From: an uncultured Saprospiraceae bacterium
GTDB lineage: Bacteria; Bacteroidota; Bacteroidia; Chitinophagales; Saprospiraceae
Assembly (NCBI GenBank): GCA_943788055.1
Contig: CALSOU010000012.1
Span: forward strand, 62,001 to 126,000
Length of the DNA: 64,000 nt
Reading direction: 5' to 3'
The notes under the pieces were generated by a model, which saw only the letters and a list, made by a program, of their open reading frames with translations, was not told the origin of the DNA and searched no databases. Below are positions 38,058-45,102 of the stretch, one piece after another (the stretch's first letter is position 1; every line of letters begins with the position of its first letter). Made by a program: the position numbers and the translations under genes.

Positions 38058-40166
38058 ATGATATTTAATATGGAACAAAAGGAAGGAATTCATAGAGTTG
38101 CAAGAAAGAAATTTCTTTTTGGGTACTTTTGGGCTGTTATGTTTTTTGGACTTGCCCTGAGCTCGTGTGTGCCGCCAAGTGGAGAGAATAACTATCACGA
38201 TCCAGTACAGGACTTCTCTGTTCCACTGACAGAAGTCATTTATAATCTTCAAAACAGACAAGATCTTGATAGTCTAAAATACTATATTGCTCACCCAGAT
38301 CCGATGGCACGTTTTTGTGCAACTAGAGCATTTGGTTCAATAATTGATGAAGAGGCAGTATCTCCGATTGCTCAGGCATTACAAGATTCAATTTTTGAAA
38401 TTAGAACAGAGGCAGCTTATGTTGCTGGACAGCAAAGGGATAGCAGTTTAGTAGATGCTCTGCTTGATGCATTTGAGACAAATAAAAGTAAAGAGGTTGA
38501 CCATCTTTTGAATAGAAATATTCTAGAAGCTGTAGGTAAAATTGGTTCGGAAGTTCATCTGAATTATTTGACTAATTCCAGTCCCTATCCCAAAAAGTAC
38601 GTGCTTCTTAACGAAGGAAAGGCACATGCAATTTATCAGTTTGCTTTGAGAGGTATGACAACTGAAAAAGGCACTGCTGAAATGGTCCGTTTTCTAACGG
38701 AAGAATACGGCGGTTCCGCAACGCTGATAGCTGCACATTATATTCAACGAGCCAAGGACATAGATATTGAATCTCACAAATTTCAACTTCTACAGGCAAT
38801 GATTAGGTCTGAAGATCCGAATGTAAGGATGTGCTTAGCTTCAGCTTTGGGAAAGTCCGGTTCTACCGATGTACTTTCAACATACATAGGTTTCTTGAAA
38901 AAAGAATCAGATCCTCGTGTAATCATTAACGGTCTTAGACAATCCAATGATTTTCCTTATATCGAAATGATCGATCATATCTTAGCTTTACTTAATCATA
39001 AAAATGATCAAGTTGCTATTGAGGCTGCCAATTGGATTGGTCGAAATGGAAAACCTGCCGATTATCGTTTTTATTTAGACTACGTGGATAACGTAAGTGA
39101 TTCAGGTGTCCAAATTGCCATTAAGGGTTCAGTCCTTAAACTACTAGGAGAAAATTATCCAAAAACAAGGGGTAAAATTGTGAGTGAACTCAAGACTGCT
39201 TTTGAAAGTACGAGTAATCCTTACGAGAAGGCATTTATTTTACAATCTTTAGGGGCAAACCCCTATCTCTATCAAACAGTTCATGATCTTGCTTTTACCG
39301 ATTCTGCGCTTGTAGTAAAAAGTAAAGGCGTTGAGATTCTTGGCTCTATTTTAACAGATTATTTGCCTTCGAAATCGAGAGGAGTACAGCGTTACTACGC
39401 TTCGATTATTATGAACTTCTTGAATGAAGCTCTTCAATCTCGGGATATAGGAATGATAGCAGCAAGTGCATATTCAATATACGCTGCCGATAATGAGCTA
39501 GTCAAGTCTAGAATTGACAGTGCTCTGCTTGCTCAGGCATATAGTGAATTGTCAATGCCAGCAGATATAGAGGCTATCAACTATTGTATTCAGGCGATCA
39601 ATAAGCATATTCCTGGGGCTGCAATACCTTTGAAAATTTCTGATAATTTGAGAACATTTGATATGAATACACTCGAAGTTTTAGGCAGAGACCCCATTGC
39701 CGTAATATCAACTTCTCAAGGTGATATACGAGTGAAGTTATTTACAAATCATGCTCCTGCGACAGTGATGAATTTTGTTGATCTAGCTCAGCAAGGCTAT
39801 TTTGTCGATAAGGTAGTTCATCGAGTCGTGCCTAATTTTGTTATTCAGACAGGTTGTCCAAGAGGAGATGGCTACGGAAGTGAAGATTATACAATTCGAA
39901 GTGAATTATCTCCCCTATATTATTTAGAATCTGGCTATATTGGTATGGCTTCCGCAGGAAAGCACACAGAAAGCACTCAGTGGTTTATAACACACAGTCC
40001 GGCACCGCATCTTAGTGGAAATTATACGATTTTTGGTAAAGTAGAGGGCGGGATGAATGTAGTTAATTCTATACGGATAGGAGATAATATTCAAGGAATA
40101 AACATTATCAAAGATATGGTTAATGTGCCATTAGAAACAGAACAAGAAAAAGATGAAAATAACTAG
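38058..40166 (+). CDS. HEAT-repeat lipoprotein with C-terminal cyclophilin (peptidyl-prolyl isomerase)
   Basis: An exported protein of about 702 residues. After a basic N-terminus and a hydrophobic stretch comes the lipobox ALSSC (GLALSSCVPPSG). The middle (about 60-520) is a run of HEAT-like helical pairs (ARFCATRAFGSIIDEEAVSPI, VRMCLASALGKSGSTDVLSTY). The last 160 residues are a cyclophilin domain (VISTSQGDIRVKLFTNHAPA, HRVVPNFVIQTGCPRGDG, STQWFITHSPAPHLSGNYT). The open frame extends upstream to 38007 inside the PBP gene, but the ATG at 38058 or 38070 directly after that stop gives a proper signal peptide. Likely a periplasmic or outer-membrane fold helper; the coupling to PBP1A suggests envelope proteins as clients. 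Confidence 0.88.
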   Translation: MIFNMEQKEGIHRVARKKFLFGYFWAVMFFGLALSSCVPPSGENNYHDPVQDFSVPLTEVIYNLQNRQDLDSLKYYIAHPDPMARFCATRAFGSIIDEEAVSPIAQALQDSIFEIRTEAAYVAGQQRDSSLVDALLDAFETNKSKEVDHLLNRNILEAVGKIGSEVHLNYLTNSSPYPKKYVLLNEGKAHAIYQFALRGMTTEKGTAEMVRFLTEEYGGSATLIAAHYIQRAKDIDIESHKFQLLQAMIRSEDPNVRMCLASALGKSGSTDVLSTYIGFLKKESDPRVIINGLRQSNDFPYIEMIDHILALLNHKNDQVAIEAANWIGRNGKPADYRFYLDYVDNVSDSGVQIAIKGSVLKLLGENYPKTRGKIVSELKTAFESTSNPYEKAFILQSLGANPYLYQTVHDLAFTDSALVVKSKGVEILGSILTDYLPSKSRGVQRYYASIIMNFLNEALQSRDIGMIAASAYSIYAADNELVKSRIDSALLAQAYSELSMPADIEAINYCIQAINKHIPGAAIPLKISDNLRTFDMNTLEVLGRDPIAVISTSQGDIRVKLFTNHAPATVMNFVDLAQQGYFVDKVVHRVVPNFVIQTGCPRGDGYGSEDYTIRSELSPLYYLESGYIGMASAGKHTESTQWFITHSPAPHLSGNYTIFGKVEGGMNVVNSIRIGDNIQGINIIKDMVNVPLETEQEKDENN

Positions 40167-41244
40167 TTTGACGAAAATGCATCATGAACTTGGTGCGAAA
40201 ATGGCTGAATTTGCTGGCTATGAAATGCCGATTGTTTATTCTTCTATCAAGGAAGAGCATATGGCTGTGCGTGAAAATGCAGGAATTTTTGATGTTTCTC
40301 ACATGGGAGAATTTTTGGTCAGAGGCGCTGATGCACTTCATTTTCTGCAAAAGATTAGTAGCAATGATGTTTCAAAATTAGAGATAGGGCAAGCTCAATA
40401 TTCTTGTATTCCAAATGAAAGCGGTGGGGTCGTAGATGATTTTTTGGTCTACAGACTAGATGAAGAAGAATATATGCTAGTAGTAAATGCTAGTAATATC
40501 GAGAAAGATTGGAATTGGATATCCAAATATAAACCAGATGATGTTCACATGGCCGATGTTTCCGATAGCTCAGGTTTGTTGGCGGTCCAAGGGCCAAAGG
40601 CTTCAGAAATTCTGCAGTCTTTGACAGATATTAATCTTAAAGAGATTAGTTTCTATCATTTTAAGGTAGGCACTTTTGCGGGAATCGAAGATGTTATTAT
40701 TTCTGCGACTGGCTATACTGGTAGTGGTGGATTCGAATTGTATGTTGATAATGTTTATTTGATTGATTTGTGGGAAAAGATAATGGAAGTAGGTGCTCCT
40801 AAAGGGCTTGTACCTGCGGGATTAGGTGCAAGAGATACACTTCGACTAGAAATGGGCTATTGCCTTTATGGAAACGATATTACGGACGAGACCTCTCCCA
40901 TTGAGGCTGGTTTAGGATGGATTACAAAGACAAAAAAGGGAGAGTTCAACTCATCGAAAATTTTCAAAAAGCAACGATCTGAAGGTGTAACTCGAAAATT
41001 AGTTGGTTTTAAAGTTGAAGATCGTCGAGTGCCAAGACATGACTATGAAATTCTCAATGAAAAAGAAGAAAAGATCGGGTTTGTGACATCTGGCACCTTG
41101 TCACCTTGTCTAGAGGAGCCCATTGGTATGGGATATGTTGAGAAAGAATATGCGACTTTAGGTACTTCGATATTGATCAATACTGGTCGAAAAAATCTTA
41201 AGGCAACTGTAACTCGGACACCTTTCTATTTGAGAGAGGAGTAG
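40153..41244 (+). CDS. gcvT: Glycine cleavage system T protein (aminomethyltransferase)
   Basis: GcvT moves the methylene unit of glycine to THF and releases ammonia. The 363-residue protein has the usual marks: MPIVYSSIKEEHMAVRENAGIFDVSHMGE (in pieces, residues about 25-52) with the catalytic Asp near residue 95 region (VVDDFLVYRL), and the ATGYTGSGGFELY segment near 184-196. Overlaps the preceding gene by 14 bases. A gcvT in a cell-wall operon is a chance or lineage-specific placement. Confidence 0.95.
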   Translation: MKITSLTKMHHELGAKMAEFAGYEMPIVYSSIKEEHMAVRENAGIFDVSHMGEFLVRGADALHFLQKISSNDVSKLEIGQAQYSCIPNESGGVVDDFLVYRLDEEEYMLVVNASNIEKDWNWISKYKPDDVHMADVSDSSGLLAVQGPKASEILQSLTDINLKEISFYHFKVGTFAGIEDVIISATGYTGSGGFELYVDNVYLIDLWEKIMEVGAPKGLVPAGLGARDTLRLEMGYCLYGNDITDETSPIEAGLGWITKTKKGEFNSSKIFKKQRSEGVTRKLVGFKVEDRRVPRHDYEILNEKEEKIGFVTSGTLSPCLEEPIGMGYVEKEYATLGTSILINTGRKNLKATVTRTPFYLREE

Positions 41245-41262
41245 TAAAAGAAAGTTGGATTA

Positions 41263-41675
41263 TCAAAGAAAGTGGATTAAATTTTGTTGATAAGAAAGGA
41301 GCTCTATTTTTTTACCTCCTTCACTTAACTTTCTCCAGTGCGTTAAATAATACTGTAGAATAACTGGTCTATCAAATTGATTGGCTTCAACCATATTTCT
41401 TTTCTTTGCGATATCTTTTGAAAAGCGAAAAATGCGAGGTAGAATGTCACTGTCAGTGAATTTTGTATTGATATCAGTCCTAAATTTGAGATAAATTGAA
41501 ACCACTAGCTTGATTTGTAGCCATTACAAATCCCCAATTTCCAAAAGAAGGTATATTGATTTGGAATGGCCTAACATGTTTTAATCCTGCTTCTTGAACG
41601 GACTTTTCTACGCTCCAAAATGCCAATGGAGATAGATCGGGACCGGTGCCTTGGGTGCAGAAAACCTAAATCCAT
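41263..41675 (-). pseudogene. 3' remnant of a spermidine synthase gene, truncated and frameshifted
   Basis: On the minus strand, reading from 41675, one frame gives VFCTQGTGPDLSPLAFWSV... then INIPSFGNWGFVMATNQ, matching the VtQ-FW-VPSFG-WGF block of spermidine synthases. The frame ends in TAG near 41527, and another frame continues with LKFRTDINTKF, DSDILPRIFRFSKDIAKK and QFDRPVILQYYLTHW, the C-terminal block of the same family. So the gene lost its 5' part (substrate and SAM-binding region) at about 41675 and gained a frameshift near 41520. It cannot code for an active enzyme. Confidence 0.78.
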
Positions 41676-41857
41676 TTGAAGCCATCGAATATTTACGTAG
41701 TAAATTGAAAGCCAAGAAAGTAGAAACAAATACAATTAATAGGGACGCTCTAAAGCACATTGCAGCATTAAAAGAGTAACAAAAGTTCTTTTTGCTGAAA
41801 TTTATGTACGCAATTGATTTTTTTTAATTTAGATATATAAGATTTTAAATAAATCCT

Positions 41858-41865
41858 TACCTTTG
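41858..41865 (+). promoter_or_regulatory. -7 element of the DUF177-rpmF operon
   Basis: TACCTTTG (followed by CGC) fits TAnnTTTG exactly; transcription would start near 41870, about 24 bases before the ATG at 41894. No TTG is found at the expected distance upstream. Confidence 0.5.
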
Positions 41866-41893
41866 CGCTCCAAATACGAAGAAGTTCTTTGTC

Positions 41894-42421
41894 ATGAATC
41901 TTTTAAGATCATTTATAATACCGGTTAAAGGCTTAAAGATAGGTCAGCATGAATTTAGTTGGAAACTAGAAGCTGATTTTTTTAAAGCTGTTAATACGGA
42001 AAGTAATATTAATGCTGATCTCGAAGCTTTCGTTATTTTTGATAAACGTTCATCTATGTATATCTTAAACATTGAAATCAAAGGTAATCTCATCGACACT
42101 TGCGATCGCTGCTTAGAGACAATTCCTATTCCTATTGAGGGTAAATATGAATTCTTTATTAAGCAAGGTACGAGTGAAGATGAAGCTGATCTGATATTCC
42201 TGGAGTCATTTGATGACGAGTTGAATATCGCGACTTATATATATGAGTATGCAGTTTTGTCTTTTCCATTGATCAAGACAGTAGAGTGTGATGATCTCGA
42301 GCCTAAACCTTGCAACACTGAATTATTGAAGAAGTGGGAGCAGGAAACTAAGCTAATTGAAAGAGAAGAAGACAAGAAAAGCGTTTGGGACGCATTAAAT
42401 AAATTGAATTTAGATAAGTAA
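41894..42421 (+). CDS. DUF177 family protein (YceD-like)
   Basis: A 175-residue protein of the DUF177/YceD family, almost always encoded before rpmF and linked to 23S rRNA/large-subunit biogenesis. It has the family's paired cysteine motif TCDRCLETI near residues 73-81 and a second ECDDLEPKPC near 132-141, possibly a metal site. 12 bases separate it from rpmF. Confidence 0.88.
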   Translation: MNLLRSFIIPVKGLKIGQHEFSWKLEADFFKAVNTESNINADLEAFVIFDKRSSMYILNIEIKGNLIDTCDRCLETIPIPIEGKYEFFIKQGTSEDEADLIFLESFDDELNIATYIYEYAVLSFPLIKTVECDDLEPKPCNTELLKKWEQETKLIEREEDKKSVWDALNKLNLDK

Positions 42422-42433
42422 AAATAGTCCATT

Positions 42434-42631
42434 ATGGCACATCCGAAGAGTCGTATATCAAAGCAAAGAAAGCGCAAGAGAAGAACGCATAAAAAAGCGA
42501 CTCCTGCTCAAATTTCTATTTGTAAAACTACTGGTGTAGCTCACCAAATGCATCGCGCATACTGGCATGAAGGTAATATGTATTACAAAGGCCAAGTTGT
42601 GATAGAAGCTGAGGCAGAAGAGTTCGAGTAA
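42434..42631 (+). CDS. rpmF: Ribosomal protein bL32
   Basis: A 65-residue bL32, starting MAHPKSRISKQRKRKRRTH and ending with YYKGQVV plus an acidic tail. It has a single Cys and lacks the four-cysteine zinc ribbon, so it is the zinc-free form. Part of the 50S subunit. It is followed by a terminator at 42658-42695 and not by plsX/fabH as in many relatives. Confidence 0.96.
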   Translation: MAHPKSRISKQRKRKRRTHKKATPAQISICKTTGVAHQMHRAYWHEGNMYYKGQVVIEAEAEEFE

Positions 42632-42657
42632 GTAGATTTCTCAAAAATAAAATAAGT

Positions 42658-42695
42658 AAGCTCCTCACATGATAACTCAAGTGATGGAGCTTTTC
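42658..42695 (+). terminator. Terminator after rpmF
   Basis: AAGCTCC-T-CAC (42658-42668) pairs with GTG-AT-GGAGCTT (42681-42692), giving a stem of about 10 bp with a small bulge and a 12-base loop, followed by TTTTCTTATT. Confidence 0.75.
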
Positions 42696-42735
42696 TTATT
42701 ACTATCTATTTCATTAGTTAATCTTAGAAAGATTT

Positions 42736-43116
42736 ATGAAAACAATCATTTCAACTAGCAAAGCTCCTAGTGCTGTAGGAGCCTATAATCAGGCTGTTTT
42801 GGCCGCGGGAACACTCTACGTTTCTGGACAGATAGCTATCGATCCTATTGCTGGTTCTTTGGTTTTAGATTCAATTGAGGATGAGACCAATCAAGTGATG
42901 AAGAACTTGGGGTCTGTGCTTGAGGAAGCGGGAATGAGCTACGAAAATATAGTCAAGTGCTCTGTTTTTGTTTCTGATATGGAAATGTATAGTAGGATTA
43001 ATACTGTTTACGCTTCTTATTTTGACGAAAAAACTGCTCCTGCTAGAGAATTAGTCGAAGTGGCAAATTTGCCCAAGTATGTAAATGTTGAAATAAGTTG
43101 TATATCCGTAAAGTAA
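42736..43116 (+). CDS. ridA: RidA family reactive-intermediate deaminase
   Basis: A 126-residue RidA/YjgF protein that hydrolyses reactive enamine/imine intermediates made by PLP enzymes. Typical start (SKAPSAVGAYNQAVLAAGTLYVSGQ), GQIAIDP near 31-37 and the closing PARELVEVANLPKYVNVEISCISV that carries the conserved Arg for the substrate carboxylate. Six bases before trpS in the same direction. Confidence 0.93.
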   Translation: MKTIISTSKAPSAVGAYNQAVLAAGTLYVSGQIAIDPIAGSLVLDSIEDETNQVMKNLGSVLEEAGMSYENIVKCSVFVSDMEMYSRINTVYASYFDEKTAPARELVEVANLPKYVNVEISCISVK

Positions 43117-43122
43117 AAAGTT

Positions 43123-44133
43123 ATGAGTCAACCAACTAAAACCGTTTTATCATGTATTCAGCCAACTGGATACATGCATTTTGGCAACTATTTCGGTGCC
43201 ATCAAGAATTGGGTAAGTTTACAGGAGTCATATGACTGCGTCTATGGCGTTGTAGATTATCACGCAATGACGATGCCGTTTGATATCAAGAAGCTAAGAA
43301 ACAATAGCTGGGAACTAATTTATAATTTGATGGCTGTAGGTGTAAAACCTGAAAATCTATTTGTTCAGTCATTAATACCTGAACATACAGAGCTTTCTTG
43401 GATATTTAACTGCTTTTGTTCATATGGCCATCTAAGTCGAATGACTCAGTTTAAGGATAAAGGTAAGGATGTGAAGGAAAAAGGTGCTGAGAGTTTTATT
43501 TCAGCGGGCTTGTTTGACTACCCAGTATTACAAGCAGCAGATATTTTAATATACAAGGCTGATTTTGTACCTGTGGGAAAAGATCAAGATCAACATCTCG
43601 AGCTATCTAGAGCAATTGCACAGAGATTCAATCATGTAGTAGGGAAGGAGTATTTTAAAATGCCAGAAACCCTGCACACTGAGACACCAAAGATTAAATC
43701 AACTGCTGATCCTTCCAAGAAAATGAGTAAGTCAGCTGGTGAGAAGCACTACATTAATATTTTCGAAGAAGAAGCACGACTTCGTAAGCAAGTAAAATCT
43801 GCAGTTACGGACGTAGGAAGAGAGGAAGGTAAAATGAGTGACGGAGTCGCAAATTTATTTGAACTTCTCAAAGCTTGCGAAAAAATGGAAGCTCATGATA
43901 GTCTAGTTGATTCATTCAATCAAGGTACACTCAAGTATGTGGATTTGAAAGAAGCAACTGCGGATGCACTAGTTGAGCTGTCTCAGGCATTCATTGAAAA
44001 GCGCAATGAAATCACGGCCGATAAGCGAGCGGTGAAATATCAAATTAAGCAGTCTTCAGCAGAGATTAGAAAGAAGGCACAAGAGACCTTGAGAGAGGTA
44101 AAGGAATTGATAGGACTTATGAATGTTAAGTAG
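43123..44133 (+). CDS. trpS: Tryptophanyl-tRNA synthetase
   Basis: A 336-residue class I synthetase. The HIGH-like motif is in PTGYMHFGNYFGAIKNW (residues 14-30, HFGN), and the KMSKS motif is present exactly as KKMSKS near 200-205. Length is normal. In an operon after ridA and ended by a strong terminator. Confidence 0.96.
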   Translation: MSQPTKTVLSCIQPTGYMHFGNYFGAIKNWVSLQESYDCVYGVVDYHAMTMPFDIKKLRNNSWELIYNLMAVGVKPENLFVQSLIPEHTELSWIFNCFCSYGHLSRMTQFKDKGKDVKEKGAESFISAGLFDYPVLQAADILIYKADFVPVGKDQDQHLELSRAIAQRFNHVVGKEYFKMPETLHTETPKIKSTADPSKKMSKSAGEKHYINIFEEEARLRKQVKSAVTDVGREEGKMSDGVANLFELLKACEKMEAHDSLVDSFNQGTLKYVDLKEATADALVELSQAFIEKRNEITADKRAVKYQIKQSSAEIRKKAQETLREVKELIGLMNVK

Positions 44134-44171
44134 TAGCGAATCCGAAGGGCTAATACGCAAATTATAAATAC

Positions 44172-44216
44172 AAATCCATGTTTACTTTATTTGGCAAGTG
44201 AACATGGATTTTTTTT
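44172..44216 (+). terminator. Terminator of trpS, overlapping the end of the FAH gene
   Basis: AAATCCATGTTTACTT (44172-44187) pairs with AAGTGAACATGGATTT (44196-44211) through 16 positions including one G-T pair, then a run of T to 44216. The FAH-family gene on the minus strand ends at 44182, so its last codons form one arm of this hairpin. Confidence 0.85.
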
Positions 44217-44793
44217 GTAGAAAGCCTTCTAGTTTGTCTCCAATCTTTATTGGACCAACCCCAGCTGGGGTTCCAGTGTAGATTAAGTCACCAGTTTGTA
44301 ATGTAAAGTACCGCGATAGATGACAAATCAATGTGTCTATGTTAAACAGCATATCCTTTGAGGTTCCAACTTGCACTTCTTTGCCATTCTTTTCAAGATG
44401 GAACTCAATTCCACTTTCTAAAGCTGATGTTTCAAGAGGAATGAAATCGGATATCACTGCTGAAAAATCAAATGCCTTGGCTTTTTCCCATGGATGTCCT
44501 TTTTCTTTGGCTTTTTCCTGAATATCTCGTGCTGTAAAATCAATACCTAAACCTATTTCATCATAATATCCTCCTGCAAATTGCTGTTGTATCGATCGGC
44601 CGTTCTTCTTAATCTTTATTACTAACTCAACTTCAAAGTGAATATTTTTACTGAAAGTAGGATAGTAGAAATCTTTATTGTTTTTAAGTAGAGCTGTTGG
44701 TGGCTTCATGAAAACAAGAGGCTCCGAAGGAACTTGATTTCCTAGTTCCTTTGCGTGATCAACATAATTTCTTCCGATACAGAATATTTTCAT
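44182..44793 (-). CDS. Fumarylacetoacetate hydrolase (FAH) family protein
   Basis: A FAH-fold protein of 203 residues from the start I prefer. Metal-ligand glutamates are in FEVELVIKI, with FDFSAVISDFIP, GTSKDMLFNIDTLI and the final TGDLIYTGTPAGVGPI segments all typical. Bacterial members of this size are fumarylpyruvate/acylpyruvate hydrolases or oxaloacetate decarboxylases; the substrate is not clear. An ATG at 44814 adds seven residues but lies before the probable transcription start, so MKIFCIGRNY at 44793 is more likely. Confidence 0.88.
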   Translation of the reverse strand: MKIFCIGRNYVDHAKELGNQVPSEPLVFMKPPTALLKNNKDFYYPTFSKNIHFEVELVIKIKKNGRSIQQQFAGGYYDEIGLGIDFTARDIQEKAKEKGHPWEKAKAFDFSAVISDFIPLETSALESGIEFHLEKNGKEVQVGTSKDMLFNIDTLICHLSRYFTLQTGDLIYTGTPAGVGPIKIGDKLEGFLQKKSMFTCQIK

Positions 44794-44811
44794 GACATAC
44801 TTTTTAGACTT

Positions 44812-44842
44812 CAAAGCTAAGATTTCTAATCATTTCACCCAA
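44812..44842 (-). promoter_or_regulatory. Bacteroidota-type promoter of the FAH gene
   Basis: On the minus strand TTG (44842-44840), 20 spacer bases, then TAGCTTTG (44819-44812). Transcription would begin near 44806, between the two candidate start codons at 44814 and 44793. Confidence 0.55.
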
Positions 44843-45052
44843 TAGATCGATGCCTACTGTCTATATCCTAATTTGACTTTTCTGGCTGAGTCTATTTGTT
44901 CCGTTTATAAATATCTAATAGTTTAAGCACTACGAATATAAAAAAATCGATATGATTCAAGACTTGGTATGATTCATGCAGTAGTAGAACTGTGTGGTGA
45001 TTTTACATATGCCATGAAACTATAATATATTGATTAACAGGGTCTTGTGTTT

Positions 45053-45066
45053 GTAGAATATTCTAC
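45053..45066. promoter_or_regulatory. Perfect 14-base palindrome upstream of the 1625-residue T9SS protein gene
   Basis: GTAGAATATTCTAC reads the same on both strands and lies 37 bases before the ATG at 45103, where a regulator could bind. No TAnnTTTG element was found for this gene. The function is a guess. Confidence 0.3.
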
Positions 45067-45102
45067 AGAAGTTGACAAGAAGTAGATGAAAGAATAGTAA
45101 GT

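Noticed and set aside
41650-41779. Short plus-strand frame ending ALKHIAALKE as a gene
   Set aside because: It has no start codon, is preceded by an in-frame TAG and overlaps the spermidine synthase remnant. At best it is the tail of another broken gene.
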